Translations under genes and position numbers: made by a program | Source: Thermomicrobiales bacterium | GTDB taxonomy: Bacteria > Chloroflexota > Chloroflexia > Thermomicrobiales > UBA6265 | DNA: 9,448 nucleotides | Reading direction: 5' to 3' | Assembly (NCBI GenBank): GCA_030447145.1 | Contig: JAUJLY010000079.1 | Coordinates: forward strand, 1-9,448 | Notes under the pieces: generated by a model | The model's input: only the letters and a program-made list of their open reading frames with translations | What the model was told of the DNA's origin: nothing | Database searches by the model: none | In this document: positions 1-6,567 of the stretch, in pieces | How the letters are laid out: each line of letters opens with the position of its first letter | How positions within the stretch are numbered: position 1 is the first letter of the stretch

Positions 1-388
1 AGCGGGAGGGAAATTGATCGATACGAAGCACTGGTGCGGCATTCTGGCGTGGGTTGTGCCGACCCACCGCGCGTTGGGGGTCGCGATGGCACAGCGATCT
101 GAAAAGTGGCAACGATCATCCAGTTGGGATCTCGCTTCTCAAGTGCGGCAGTCGAGATAGCGTCATTGAATCCCAAAAACGACCGTTTCTGAGTTTGTAG
201 CAGGCACGGATGTTAGGCATAGACCACTGCGGCTCGAATTAATACTGGTAAACTCAGCACAGAGAGTAAGGATTGGCCGAATAGTGCCTACATGGTGAAG
301 ACAAAAATTGTATGGGCGGACTCCTGTTGGGCGATGGGGGGGACTCTCCTGCGCTCATCCCATTCCTGTCTCGGCCGAGATGGGATGG
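1..388. other. Stretch without a supportable gene
   Basis: I find no convincing gene here. A 52-codon frame is open from the window edge (2-160, plus strand) and could be the 3' end of a gene starting outside the window. Its residues around 44-100 (LAWVVPTHRALGVAMA) faintly recall the acetyl-CoA-binding turn of GNAT proteins, but the resemblance is too weak for a call. The rest, up to the small membrane gene, has stops in all frames or only short low-quality frames. I see no clear promoter or terminator. Confidence 0.4.
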
Positions 389-622
389 ATGAGGTCAGAA
401 CAGGAATCTGGTTCAATAACGCCCCGCAAGGAGTGGTTCACTCTCCAGAGCCCAATCGGCGTCATCGGTAGGTTTGCAGCGATCGTCCAGGTCGCCATCA
501 TCCTCGCTGCCATCTTCGTCGATGGGCCGGCGCGCTGGGCCTTGATCATCTTTGCTGCCGCCGCGTTCTTCTATGTGTTTGCCAGGACCGGCCTGGGTGG
601 GTGGTCACAAGATGCCAGGTGA
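389..622 (+). CDS. Small two-helix membrane protein (hypothetical)
   Basis: This predicts a 77-residue protein I do not recognise as a named family. Two hydrophobic segments are visible, about residues 30-46 (FAAIVQVAIILAAIFVDG) and 50-65 (ARWALIIFAAAAFFYVFA), separated by a short polar turn, so a hairpin in the cytoplasmic membrane is likely. From about position 430 the third codon positions are strongly GC-rich, as expected of a real gene here, and that is the main support. The start is uncertain: ATG at 389 has a GGGATGG stretch just upstream, while in-frame ATGs at 380 and 308 lack a better ribosome-binding site and the region before 389 is not coding-like. The stop overlaps the ATG of the following GNAT gene by 11 nt, suggesting co-translation or a junction made by deletion. 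Confidence 0.5.
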   Translation: MRSEQESGSITPRKEWFTLQSPIGVIGRFAAIVQVAIILAAIFVDGPARWALIIFAAAAFFYVFARTGLGGWSQDAR

Positions 623-911
623 TCCAGTGGCGTTTGGGGCCGTAACGCTTACTGATTATGGACAGACGGCCTGGTTGCGCTGGGGCATGGTGCACGCTGC
701 CTATCACCGGCAAGGATGGGGTCGTGCGCTCCTCGAGGCCCGGATGGAGTGGATTGCCGAGCGAACCGAGGCAAGCAGGGTTCGTGTCGCGACCACCAAG
801 CCGGTCCACGGGTTTTTCGTGCATCATGGCCTTGAAACGACTGGCATCGTGACGAACGGGCTCGGTCCAGGATTGGATCGCTATGATCTTCAGCGGGCAA
901 TGCCGCGATGA
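612..911 (+). CDS. GNAT-family acetyltransferase, N-terminally truncated
   Basis: The 99 residues match the C-terminal two thirds of a Gcn5-related N-acetyltransferase, a fold that moves the acetyl group of acetyl-CoA to an amine. Visible parts are a strand near residues 7-12 (VAFGAVTL), the strand and acetyl-CoA loop at about 20-40 (LRWGMVHAAYHRQGWGRALL, where HRQGWG stands at the usual R/Q-x-x-G-x-G/A site with His in first place), a helix, and the C-terminal strands with FFVHHGLETTGIV and GPGLDRYDL. GNAT domains are usually 140-170 residues. Here the first strand and helices (about 50 residues) that shape the acceptor pocket are missing, because the upstream sequence is occupied by the membrane-protein frame. 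The frame stays open up to 552 but overlaps the better coding frame there, so I start at ATG 612. Either a degraded gene or an unusual short form; catalysis is doubtful. Confidence 0.6.
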   Translation: MPGDPVAFGAVTLTDYGQTAWLRWGMVHAAYHRQGWGRALLEARMEWIAERTEASRVRVATTKPVHGFFVHHGLETTGIVTNGLGPGLDRYDLQRAMPR

Positions 912-1120
912 CCAGAAGGACGGAATGCACCGATGCGCACGGTCACGCTCATGGATCAAAGCAATCCTGGTATCACCTCGTCCTCCGGTTCACGACCTCT
1001 CGGACGATCGCGAATGTCGAAGTGGATAAGCGCACGCCTAAAGGGAAACGAATAGAGCTGTGACCTCCACTCTGCCGCCTATCCACGAGTGACTGATATC
1101 CAGTGGTCTCAAATCTAGAT
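912..1120. other. Non-coding stretch between GNAT fragments
   Basis: No gene is supported. Plus-strand frames beginning at the ATGs near 925 and 932 run 35-40 codons but show no domain and no codon bias. On the minus strand a 39-codon frame reaches back from a stop at about 963 to about 1085, without a credible start or recognisable motif. With the adjacent acetyltransferase remnant (1121-1288) this is about 420 bases of decayed or regulatory sequence before the winged-helix gene. Confidence 0.4.
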
Positions 1121-1288
1121 CTATGAGGCATTCAGATACCGGCGCAACTGAAAGACTTGCAAGGTGAAGCCTTGCGCCCGCCAGAAAGCGAGCGCAGCGG
1201 GATTATCATGGCGGACACTGAGATCAACTCTATGACACCTCTCTTGGTCCGATCGCGGATCCAGCTTCGAAACATCGCAGAGAGCCTT
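1121..1288 (-). pseudogene. GNAT acetyltransferase remnant (C-terminal part only)
   Basis: A minus-strand frame of 55 codons, closed by a TGA upstream at 1289-1291 and ending at TAG 1121-1123, reads like the last third of a GNAT acetyltransferase. It contains CHRVDLSVRHDNPAALAFW followed by RAQGFTLQVFQLRRYL. The D/N-N-P-A-A-L-A-F-W-x-x-x-G-F pattern is the typical last helix and strand of the fold, where the Asn and the aromatic residue contact coenzyme A. There is no start codon and the acetyl-CoA loop is absent. Upstream lies the start of the winged-helix gene, so the rest of the gene is gone, probably by a rearrangement. It is not the missing half of the plus-strand GNAT gene, since that one lacks its N-terminus and points the other way. 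Confidence 0.6.
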
Positions 1289-1329
1289 TCAATACCGCAG
1301 GTTTAAACTCGCCAGTTGAAGGGATCGCC

Positions 1330-2226
1330 ATGCTCGATCGAGAAATGACCCACCGGCGCGCGATCGTCGACCTCTTGCCCAAATATGCACACAAACGACG
1401 TGCTGGCTGGACACCAGCCGCCATGTTGCCCGAACCGCTCACGCTGGAGGATTACTTGCTCCTACGGCGCGTGGCGATCGAACGAGGTGATGAACCCGTC
1501 TCGCTCCGCGAGTTGCGGACGCATGCCCGTGATCCGTACCGCACTATCGATCCACTCCTCAATGGATTACCTCAGTTGGTTCACCATGGGTATCTCGATC
1601 AGACGGCGGACGCATACGTGTTGACATCCATGGGGCGTGACCTGCTCACCCAGGGTGAACGGGCGGCGAACGACTATGCTGAGGATCGCTATACGCTTTC
1701 CTCTGATGACCTTGAGCGACTCGCGACCACGCTGACCGACATCACCAGGCGACAACACGAGGCACCAGAGCCAGCGGTGAAAGCGCATCAAGATCGGGTG
1801 CCGCATCTCCGACGGTTTGATCCCCGCCAAACGCCACCAGTGCAACTGGAATATGCGATCTATGCGCTGCAGCGAGCGCGCGATGATGCCTATATCGCAG
1901 CGTGGCGAAGTGCCGGTCTCACCGGCCCCATGATCGAGTTGCTCAGCCGAGTATGGACCGACACCACCGCAACCGTTGATCACCTGGCGGAACACGCGCG
2001 CGGCCGCATGCTCGCTGCGGACGTGACGGGGACGGTTGAGAAGCTGCAACATGCGCGTTATGTCAGTGTCAGTGGAACAACCATCACCATCACGCGCACC
2101 GGACGAGACGTCCGCGGCGGCATCGAAGGCGAGACCGATCGGGTGTACTTCGCGCCTTGGCCAGCGATTGACGCGGGGTGGATTCACGATCGGTTCGCGA
2201 ACATCACGATGCAGCTCAACCGGTGA
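1330..2226 (+). CDS. Winged-helix DNA-binding-like protein (MarR-type folds)
   Basis: A 298-residue protein with two segments resembling winged helix-turn-helix domains. The first, about residues 38-110, has helices followed by a beta wing ending in YVLTSMGRDLL. The second, about 195-262, has helices (MIELLSRVWTDTTATVDHL), a recognition-like helix, and a wing VSVSGTTITITRTGRDVR. The T-x-x-G-R-D pattern after each wing is common in MarR/PadR-like proteins. Between them lies a charged linker and a helix-rich stretch (HLRRFDPRQTPP onward). The C-terminus (TDRVYFAPWPAIDAGWIHDR) is reminiscent of large actinobacterial and chloroflexal helix-turn-helix proteins of the SCO6745 type, from memory only. 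A ribosome-binding site GAAGGGA (1318-1324) stands five bases before ATG 1330; ATG 1345 is a weaker choice. It probably binds DNA and may sense a ligand; target unknown. The kinase gene follows 126 nt downstream in the same direction. Confidence 0.65.
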   Translation: MLDREMTHRRAIVDLLPKYAHKRRAGWTPAAMLPEPLTLEDYLLLRRVAIERGDEPVSLRELRTHARDPYRTIDPLLNGLPQLVHHGYLDQTADAYVLTSMGRDLLTQGERAANDYAEDRYTLSSDDLERLATTLTDITRRQHEAPEPAVKAHQDRVPHLRRFDPRQTPPVQLEYAIYALQRARDDAYIAAWRSAGLTGPMIELLSRVWTDTTATVDHLAEHARGRMLAADVTGTVEKLQHARYVSVSGTTITITRTGRDVRGGIEGETDRVYFAPWPAIDAGWIHDRFANITMQLNR

Positions 2227-2337
2227 GGCACTTCTCTGTTGATTGCAAGGTCGGTGGTCCCGGGATGTGGGTCTCTCAAACGAGCAAATACGGAGTCTCA
2301 CAGACGGACCGTTCTTCGACGCCTGTGCAATGATGAT

Positions 2338-2343
2338 GGGAGA
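2338..2343 (+). promoter_or_regulatory. Ribosome-binding site setting the GTG 2353 start
   Basis: GGGAGA lies nine bases before GTG 2353. No comparable purine run precedes the far upstream TTG at 2239, so the shorter reading is preferred. Confidence 0.5.
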
Positions 2344-2352
2344 ACGTCGGAC

Positions 2353-3156
2353 GTGACATACCCTGAGTCACCACTGCACGGTGGAAACATCTCTCAGGTT
2401 GTCCGAGTCGGGACCACGGTGCGACGCCACCAGGGTCCTTGGAGCGTCGCGGTCCATGGCCTCCTCCAGCACCTGGAGGCTCAGGGGTTCGATGGTGCTC
2501 CCCGGTTCCTCGGTATCGATGACCAGGATCGGGAAATCCTGAGCTTCATACCCGGCGAGGTGGGCAATTATCCACTCCAGCCGAGCATGTGCTCGGACAC
2601 AACACTGCGTCAGGCCGGACGTTTGCTGCGCCGCATGCACGACGCCACCGTTACGTATGACTCACCCGATGCGCAATGGCAACAGGTCTATCCAGACCCT
2701 TCGCACTATGAGGTCATTTGCCACAATGACGTGGCCCCCTACAACACGGTGTTCGTCAATGGCCAACCACGTGCCTTCATTGACTTCGATACGGCCGGTC
2801 CCGGACCTCGCATCTGGGACGTGGCCTACGCAGCCTATACGTTTGTCCCGCTGGCGCAGTTCGTCCCCCTGGCCGACGGCACGACCGTTCTCTACGAGGC
2901 GATACGCCACGCCGACAACCGTCGCCGCCGACTTCGGTTGCTGTGCGACAGCTATGGGCTGGAGCGCGCGGGCGACCTTATGCTGTTCGTTGAGCGTCGA
3001 CTTCGCGCAATGTGCGAAACACTCGTCGATCGAGCCGCTGAAGGGGACGCCGCCTATCAGCGACTGATCGATGACGGACATTTGGCGCACTATCAGGCAG
3101 AGGTCGCCTTCGTCCAGCAGCACGGTCTCGATTGGAAGATAAGTCCGGACGGATAG
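2353..3156 (+). CDS. APH/choline-kinase-fold phosphotransferase
   Basis: This 267-residue protein has the active site of the aminoglycoside phosphotransferase family (PF01636), ATP-dependent kinases of small hydroxylated molecules. The catalytic loop is at residues 124-131 (HNDVAPYN, base Asp126 and Asn131) and the magnesium-binding motif at 144-146 (IDFDTAGPG, Asp144), followed by WDVAYAAYTF. The N-lobe is short: HGGNISQVVRVGTTVRR, then GPWSVAVHGLLQHLEAQGF and FLGIDDQDREILSFIPGEVG, a pattern seen in many uncharacterised phosphotransferases. No clear Lys stands at the usual ATP-binding strand, Arg residues being there instead. I use GTG 2353, preceded by GGGAGA (2338-2343) nine bases away. 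The frame is open to TTG 2239, but those 38 extra residues look non-coding and the family match begins at LHGGN. Substrate is unknown; antibiotic resistance should not be assumed from the family name. Confidence 0.85.
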   Translation: MTYPESPLHGGNISQVVRVGTTVRRHQGPWSVAVHGLLQHLEAQGFDGAPRFLGIDDQDREILSFIPGEVGNYPLQPSMCSDTTLRQAGRLLRRMHDATVTYDSPDAQWQQVYPDPSHYEVICHNDVAPYNTVFVNGQPRAFIDFDTAGPGPRIWDVAYAAYTFVPLAQFVPLADGTTVLYEAIRHADNRRRRLRLLCDSYGLERAGDLMLFVERRLRAMCETLVDRAAEGDAAYQRLIDDGHLAHYQAEVAFVQQHGLDWKISPDG

Positions 3157-3312
3157 TTGACCCCGGTCCGGGAACCCGATCCTATGAGTTAATAGTGGAT
3201 ATCTAGGAGTCAGAGGTCGATATCTCACCAACGGACGCATGTGGTGTCTGTGGCAGGGTAGACGGGCACGGTTTTGAGCCACCTGGCTTCCAGACACGCC
3301 ATCCCCGCTACC
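3157..3312. other. Spacer between two convergent kinase genes
   Basis: The 156 bases separate the 3' ends of two converging genes, where a bidirectional terminator would be expected. Imperfect inverted arms GTGTCTG (near 3244) and CAGACAC (near 3291) are present, but the pairing is broken and there is no T-run on either side, so I do not call a terminator. A short direct repeat, GATATCT, occurs twice near 3197 and 3220. No open frame of note. Confidence 0.4.
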
Positions 3313-4668
3313 TCATCGCTTGGCAGCAATTCCACTTGTCGACCAAGCATACGAAGTGGGTGACCCATCGAGGACCGATCCCAGAAGGCGGCGACTCCAG
3401 CCGTAGAGAACCGAAATCATGGAGAATTGATGTGCCTCCCCAAGCGCATCGCACAGTTGCAAGGCTCGGTCGACCTCGAAGAGCGCGCTGACCGGCTTCG
3501 CAACGTGCCAAAGCATCCAAAGGTCATTCAGGTCCCACCCCGCCTGATGCCATGGTCCGAGGTAAGACGTCAAGCACTTCTGAGCGACGTCGTCGTCCAC
3601 TGATTTGAACATCATGGCCAAGTCAAAGAACGGATGGGCGACCATCCCGTTCGCCCAGTCATGCAAGATGGGAACTCCATCTCTTGCTGCCATATTCCCA
3701 AGGTGAACGTCGCCATGGATCAACGTCAGCGGAATGCCGAGCGCCGCCGTCCGGTCGGCTAAGGCGTGCACATGTTCGATTAGAGTGGGACCCAGCGAGC
3801 ACCAGGTGTTTCGTTGTTCGTCGTCAAGCGGCCACCAGTGTTCATGATCGGCTGGTGCCGTATTCCAGCGATCCTGCCGTTCCAGTAGTGAGGGAATAGA
3901 CCCGGCGAACTGATCCAAAGAGCAACGTTTGATTGGTAGACCACTTAGGATTGAAGAATCGGTCGCTGTATCGATCTGCATATGTGCAAGTAGCTCGATA
4001 CATGCGAGGCGTTCTTCAAAAGTCAGGGCAGGTCCCTCTCGAGCGCAATGGTCTTCGGTTATCCACCAGTTGTTCTGCGGCGAATGCGCCAGCAGCGTCG
4101 GGACGGACTTCGGCCATCGAGCCGCGAGACGGCCAAGCAAAATCGGATCGATCGCCGCACCCGATGACGCGGCCTTGAAAAAAACCGCTCCCTTCGTCGT
4201 CTCAATGCGTATGACGCTGGACAGCGCCCAGTGCTTGATCTGGGAGACGTGTCCAATCCTGGCCATTCCGAATTCGGCCTGGACGGCATCGATGTACGTA
4301 AGCACACGGTCCATCCACTCCAGTTCGAACCAGGGCCGTAGCGGGCATTCGCGACGCCCCAACCATCTCAAAACCCAAAACTCGTCCGCAGCCGACAGCC
4401 CCGAGTCGGTAGTTGGCACCCACTTATAGTCAGGCCCGGTGAGTTGATGAGGACCCCGACATACTACGACGTAGACAGCCTGATCGAGATTCTCGAGCAG
4501 AAACGTTGTGAGCCCCAGCGCATCCCGAATGGCACCAGAGAGTGATGCCCCAAAGCTGGCATCGAAGACGGATAGCGAGGGCAGCGTGTGTCCGCGGTGA
4601 TTGCCTCGTACCACGATCGCATCCGTATCCGGATCCCAGATAATGGACGTGATCGTTGCAAGATTCAT
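3313..4668 (-). CDS. Nudix-like domain fused to APH-fold kinase
   Basis: A 451-residue, two-part protein. Residues ~1-125 have the layout of a Nudix domain: strand TSIIWDPDTDAIVVRG, then LPSLSVFDASFGASLSGAI where the Nudix box should be, followed by RDALGL, strand AVYVVV, and EFWVLRWL. The catalytic REUxEE glutamates are absent, so hydrolysis is unlikely and the domain may only bind a ligand. Residues ~140-451 form a kinase of the aminoglycoside-phosphotransferase fold: likely ATP-binding Lys165 (AVFFKA), catalytic loop HGDVHLGN at 318-325 (Asp320, Asn325), and metal-binding Asp337 in HDWANG, then FFDLAMM. The start is ATG 4668, six bases after GAGGAG; an in-frame upstream start at 4719 adds 17 residues without support. 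It follows the second ABC gene by 89 nt on the same strand, so co-transcription is likely. Substrate unknown; phosphorylation of a small molecule, possibly the exporter's cargo, is inference. Confidence 0.8.
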   Translation of the reverse strand: MNLATITSIIWDPDTDAIVVRGNHRGHTLPSLSVFDASFGASLSGAIRDALGLTTFLLENLDQAVYVVVCRGPHQLTGPDYKWVPTTDSGLSAADEFWVLRWLGRRECPLRPWFELEWMDRVLTYIDAVQAEFGMARIGHVSQIKHWALSSVIRIETTKGAVFFKAASSGAAIDPILLGRLAARWPKSVPTLLAHSPQNNWWITEDHCAREGPALTFEERLACIELLAHMQIDTATDSSILSGLPIKRCSLDQFAGSIPSLLERQDRWNTAPADHEHWWPLDDEQRNTWCSLGPTLIEHVHALADRTAALGIPLTLIHGDVHLGNMAARDGVPILHDWANGMVAHPFFDLAMMFKSVDDDVAQKCLTSYLGPWHQAGWDLNDLWMLWHVAKPVSALFEVDRALQLCDALGEAHQFSMISVLYGWSRRLLGSVLDGSPTSYAWSTSGIAAKR

Positions 4669-4751
4669 CGTGAACTCCTCGCGTGTTTCAACGATGGGGC
4701 TGCTAGCGACGAGGGACAAATGGGCAGGACGTCTCCCGTGGGGTTATCCAT
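4665..4751 (-). CDS. Possible 28-residue ORF between exporter and kinase genes
   Basis: An ATG at 4751 opens six bases after the stop of the second ABC gene and runs 28 codons. It ends in a TGA that overlaps the kinase start as ATGA. The peptide begins MDNPTGDVLPICPSSLAAPS and ends basic (KHARSSR); no family is recognised and it carries one Cys. Placement filling the junction exactly is the only support. No good ribosome-binding site is seen, and the kinase has its own strong site inside this frame. It could be a translated coupler, a small peptide gene, or chance. Confidence 0.2.
   Translation of the reverse strand: MDNPTGDVLPICPSSLAAPSLKHARSSR
4675..4680 (-). promoter_or_regulatory. Strong ribosome-binding site of the Nudix-kinase gene
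   Basis: On the minus strand GAGGAG is followed by a six-base spacer and ATG 4668. It fixes the start 51 bases downstream of the longest possible reading. Confidence 0.75.
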
Positions 4752-4757
4752 TAGCAC

Positions 4758-6566
4758 TTATCTGTACGAGGCGGCCTGAAGACTATACAGCTCGGCGTAT
4801 GTCCCGTCCTGGGCCATCAACTCTTCATGCTGGCCAAACTCTGCAACCCTCGACCCGACGATCACGACGATCAGATCCGCCATCTGGACGGTGGAAAATC
4901 GGTGAGACACGAGGATCGTCATGCCGCCCAATGCAGCTCGTTGATCTGCTCTGGCAGCCTGAGCGTACCGCTCGAAGAGCGCATGTTCCGTCTCCGCATC
5001 CAGCGCCGACGCAGGCTCGTCGAGGAGCAAGACGAGAGGAGTCTCACGCATATACCCGCGTGCGAGCGCGATCCTCTGCCATTGGCCATGCGACAAACCA
5101 ACGCCAGATTGCCACGTAACACCGAGTCGCGTCTCAAGCCCGCTGGGCAATTCCCGCACCAGCTGGCCCGCACCAGCTCGCGTGACAGCGGCGCTTACCT
5201 GCCTAGTGCTATCAATGTTTGGCAAATCACCAACACCCACCGACTGTTGCACCGGGTACTCAAGCATGAAAAAGTCTTGAAATGCCCCAGACAGCCTTTG
5301 GCGCCAGGCGATCAGATCCAACTCCCGGAGATCCGTGCCATCGATCAAGATCTGACCGTCGGTGGGCTGATAAAACCCACAGAGAAGCTTGACCAGCGTA
5401 CTCTTGCCCGCCCCGTTCTCGCCGACGATCGCAACAACCTTCCCGGCCGGCAACACCAGGTTGACGTCTTCGAGTACATATCTGTCGGCACCCGGATACT
5501 GAAAACTGACATGCTCAAATTGCACCCCGTGCGTAAGTCGTGATGGAGGAACTTCCTGTTCGCCTCCCCGGTTCAGAGCTGCAAAGTCTTCAAGCCACGC
5601 CAGCCGTCGAGAGCAATCCAGCCAAATGGTCCGAAAGAAGTGCATGTCAGAGGCCGCCTGCCCGATATACTGCGACAATCGACCACCCGCCACGAGCACC
5701 AGCACGAGTTCAGCTGCCGATGCGTTCGGGCGTGTCCCCACGTAGGCGGCCGCACCAACCAGAGCAAGGCCAAGTAACGCCATCGCCCCTCCCCGAACAA
5801 CGGCGGACACCCATCCCACGCGGGCGAGTCTCTGGTAGCGGGCGTTCCAGACGTCGGAGCGTTGCTCCCGGAGCCAGGTGGCAAGGCCCGAAACTCGTAT
5901 CTCCTTGCTTTCCACCGGCGACGTGCCTACCAGGAGTAATTGCCTGGCGCGTCGTTCCTGTTGCCCAAGAGCTTCTCTTGCCCGATGCTCTGCACCACCT
6001 CGCCAATTTGAGACCATCAATGCCGGCAACGCAAACACCGCCAGCAGGACGAGCAGTGGATTGACGGAGACAAGTAAGCCCAGCGTGATGATCAGCCTGA
6101 CGATGGCTCCCGCGGTGTTGAAAAGCGATCCATAGAGTTCGCTCAACGCAGCAGCCTGGGTTCGCAGCAGCGATAGTCGATCCAGGTAGTCGACGCGCTC
6201 GTGATGTTCCAGCGTTCCAATTGATGACTGCAGGCGAGCCACGTGAGATTCGATATAGACGCTCGCGCGTTCGGTGAGGCGGCGGTTCAATCGGTCACCG
6301 ACGACCTGGAATACCCAGTTGCCTGACACCAATCCGGCAAGCACTACGGCAGCAACCAGCATGTGCGACTGATTGTCGGCCTCCACTGCACTCGCCAGTA
6401 GCGCCAACCCGACGGCGAAAAGTGCATCGACTGCTGCGGCAGTAAGACTAATCACTCCCGCAACGACCAATAACAGTGGTTCTGCCTTGTACCCGTGTCG
6501 TAAGGATCGCCAAAGCGCATCGATGGAGCCAGGGAGGGGATCGCTAGGTCGCGTCGTGTGATTCAT
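4758..6566 (-). CDS. ABC exporter half-transporter (TMD-NBD), second subunit
   Basis: A 602-residue fusion of membrane and ATPase domains, the layout of type IV (MsbA-like) exporters. Residues ~30-315 hold about six membrane helices, among them LLLVVAGVISLTAAAVDALF, AIVRLIITLGLLVSV and GGAMALLGLALVGAAAYV, with a coupling region SPVESKEIRVSGL. The ATPase domain has Walker A GENGAGKST (382-390), Q-loop FQDF (Gln430), signature LSHGQ (491-495), Walker B LVLLLDE with catalytic Glu517, and switch His555 (SHRFSTV). The second Gly of LSGGQ is replaced by His. The start is ATG 6566, one base after the previous gene's TGA, with GAGGG (6572-6576) five bases before it; the 14-residue longer reading would overlap that gene. 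It very likely pairs with the preceding gene product as a heterodimer. Cargo may be a peptide, lipid or drug; the sequence does not decide. Confidence 0.88.
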   Translation of the reverse strand: MNHTTRPSDPLPGSIDALWRSLRHGYKAEPLLLVVAGVISLTAAAVDALFAVGLALLASAVEADNQSHMLVAAVVLAGLVSGNWVFQVVGDRLNRRLTERASVYIESHVARLQSSIGTLEHHERVDYLDRLSLLRTQAAALSELYGSLFNTAGAIVRLIITLGLLVSVNPLLVLLAVFALPALMVSNWRGGAEHRAREALGQQERRARQLLLVGTSPVESKEIRVSGLATWLREQRSDVWNARYQRLARVGWVSAVVRGGAMALLGLALVGAAAYVGTRPNASAAELVLVLVAGGRLSQYIGQAASDMHFFRTIWLDCSRRLAWLEDFAALNRGGEQEVPPSRLTHGVQFEHVSFQYPGADRYVLEDVNLVLPAGKVVAIVGENGAGKSTLVKLLCGFYQPTDGQILIDGTDLRELDLIAWRQRLSGAFQDFFMLEYPVQQSVGVGDLPNIDSTRQVSAAVTRAGAGQLVRELPSGLETRLGVTWQSGVGLSHGQWQRIALARGYMRETPLVLLLDEPASALDAETEHALFERYAQAARADQRAALGGMTILVSHRFSTVQMADLIVVIVGSRVAEFGQHEELMAQDGTYAELYSLQAASYR

Positions 6567-6567
6567 C

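Noticed and set aside
2..160. Open frame at the left edge with faint GNAT-like loop
   Set aside because: Similarity rests on a few residues (VVPTHRALGVAMA); no flanking strand or helix pattern confirms it.
963..1085. 39-codon minus-strand frame (contains ALIHFDIRDRPRGREPEDE)
   Set aside because: No start codon with a ribosome-binding site and no recognised family; most likely chance in decayed sequence.
3244..3300. Inverted arms GTGTCTG / CAGACAC as a bidirectional terminator
   Set aside because: The stem is interrupted, the loop is long, and no T-run follows on either strand.
3313..4668. Calling the Nudix-kinase an aminoglycoside-resistance gene
   Set aside because: The kinase fold covers many substrates; nothing in the sequence points to an aminoglycoside, so no resistance gene name is given.
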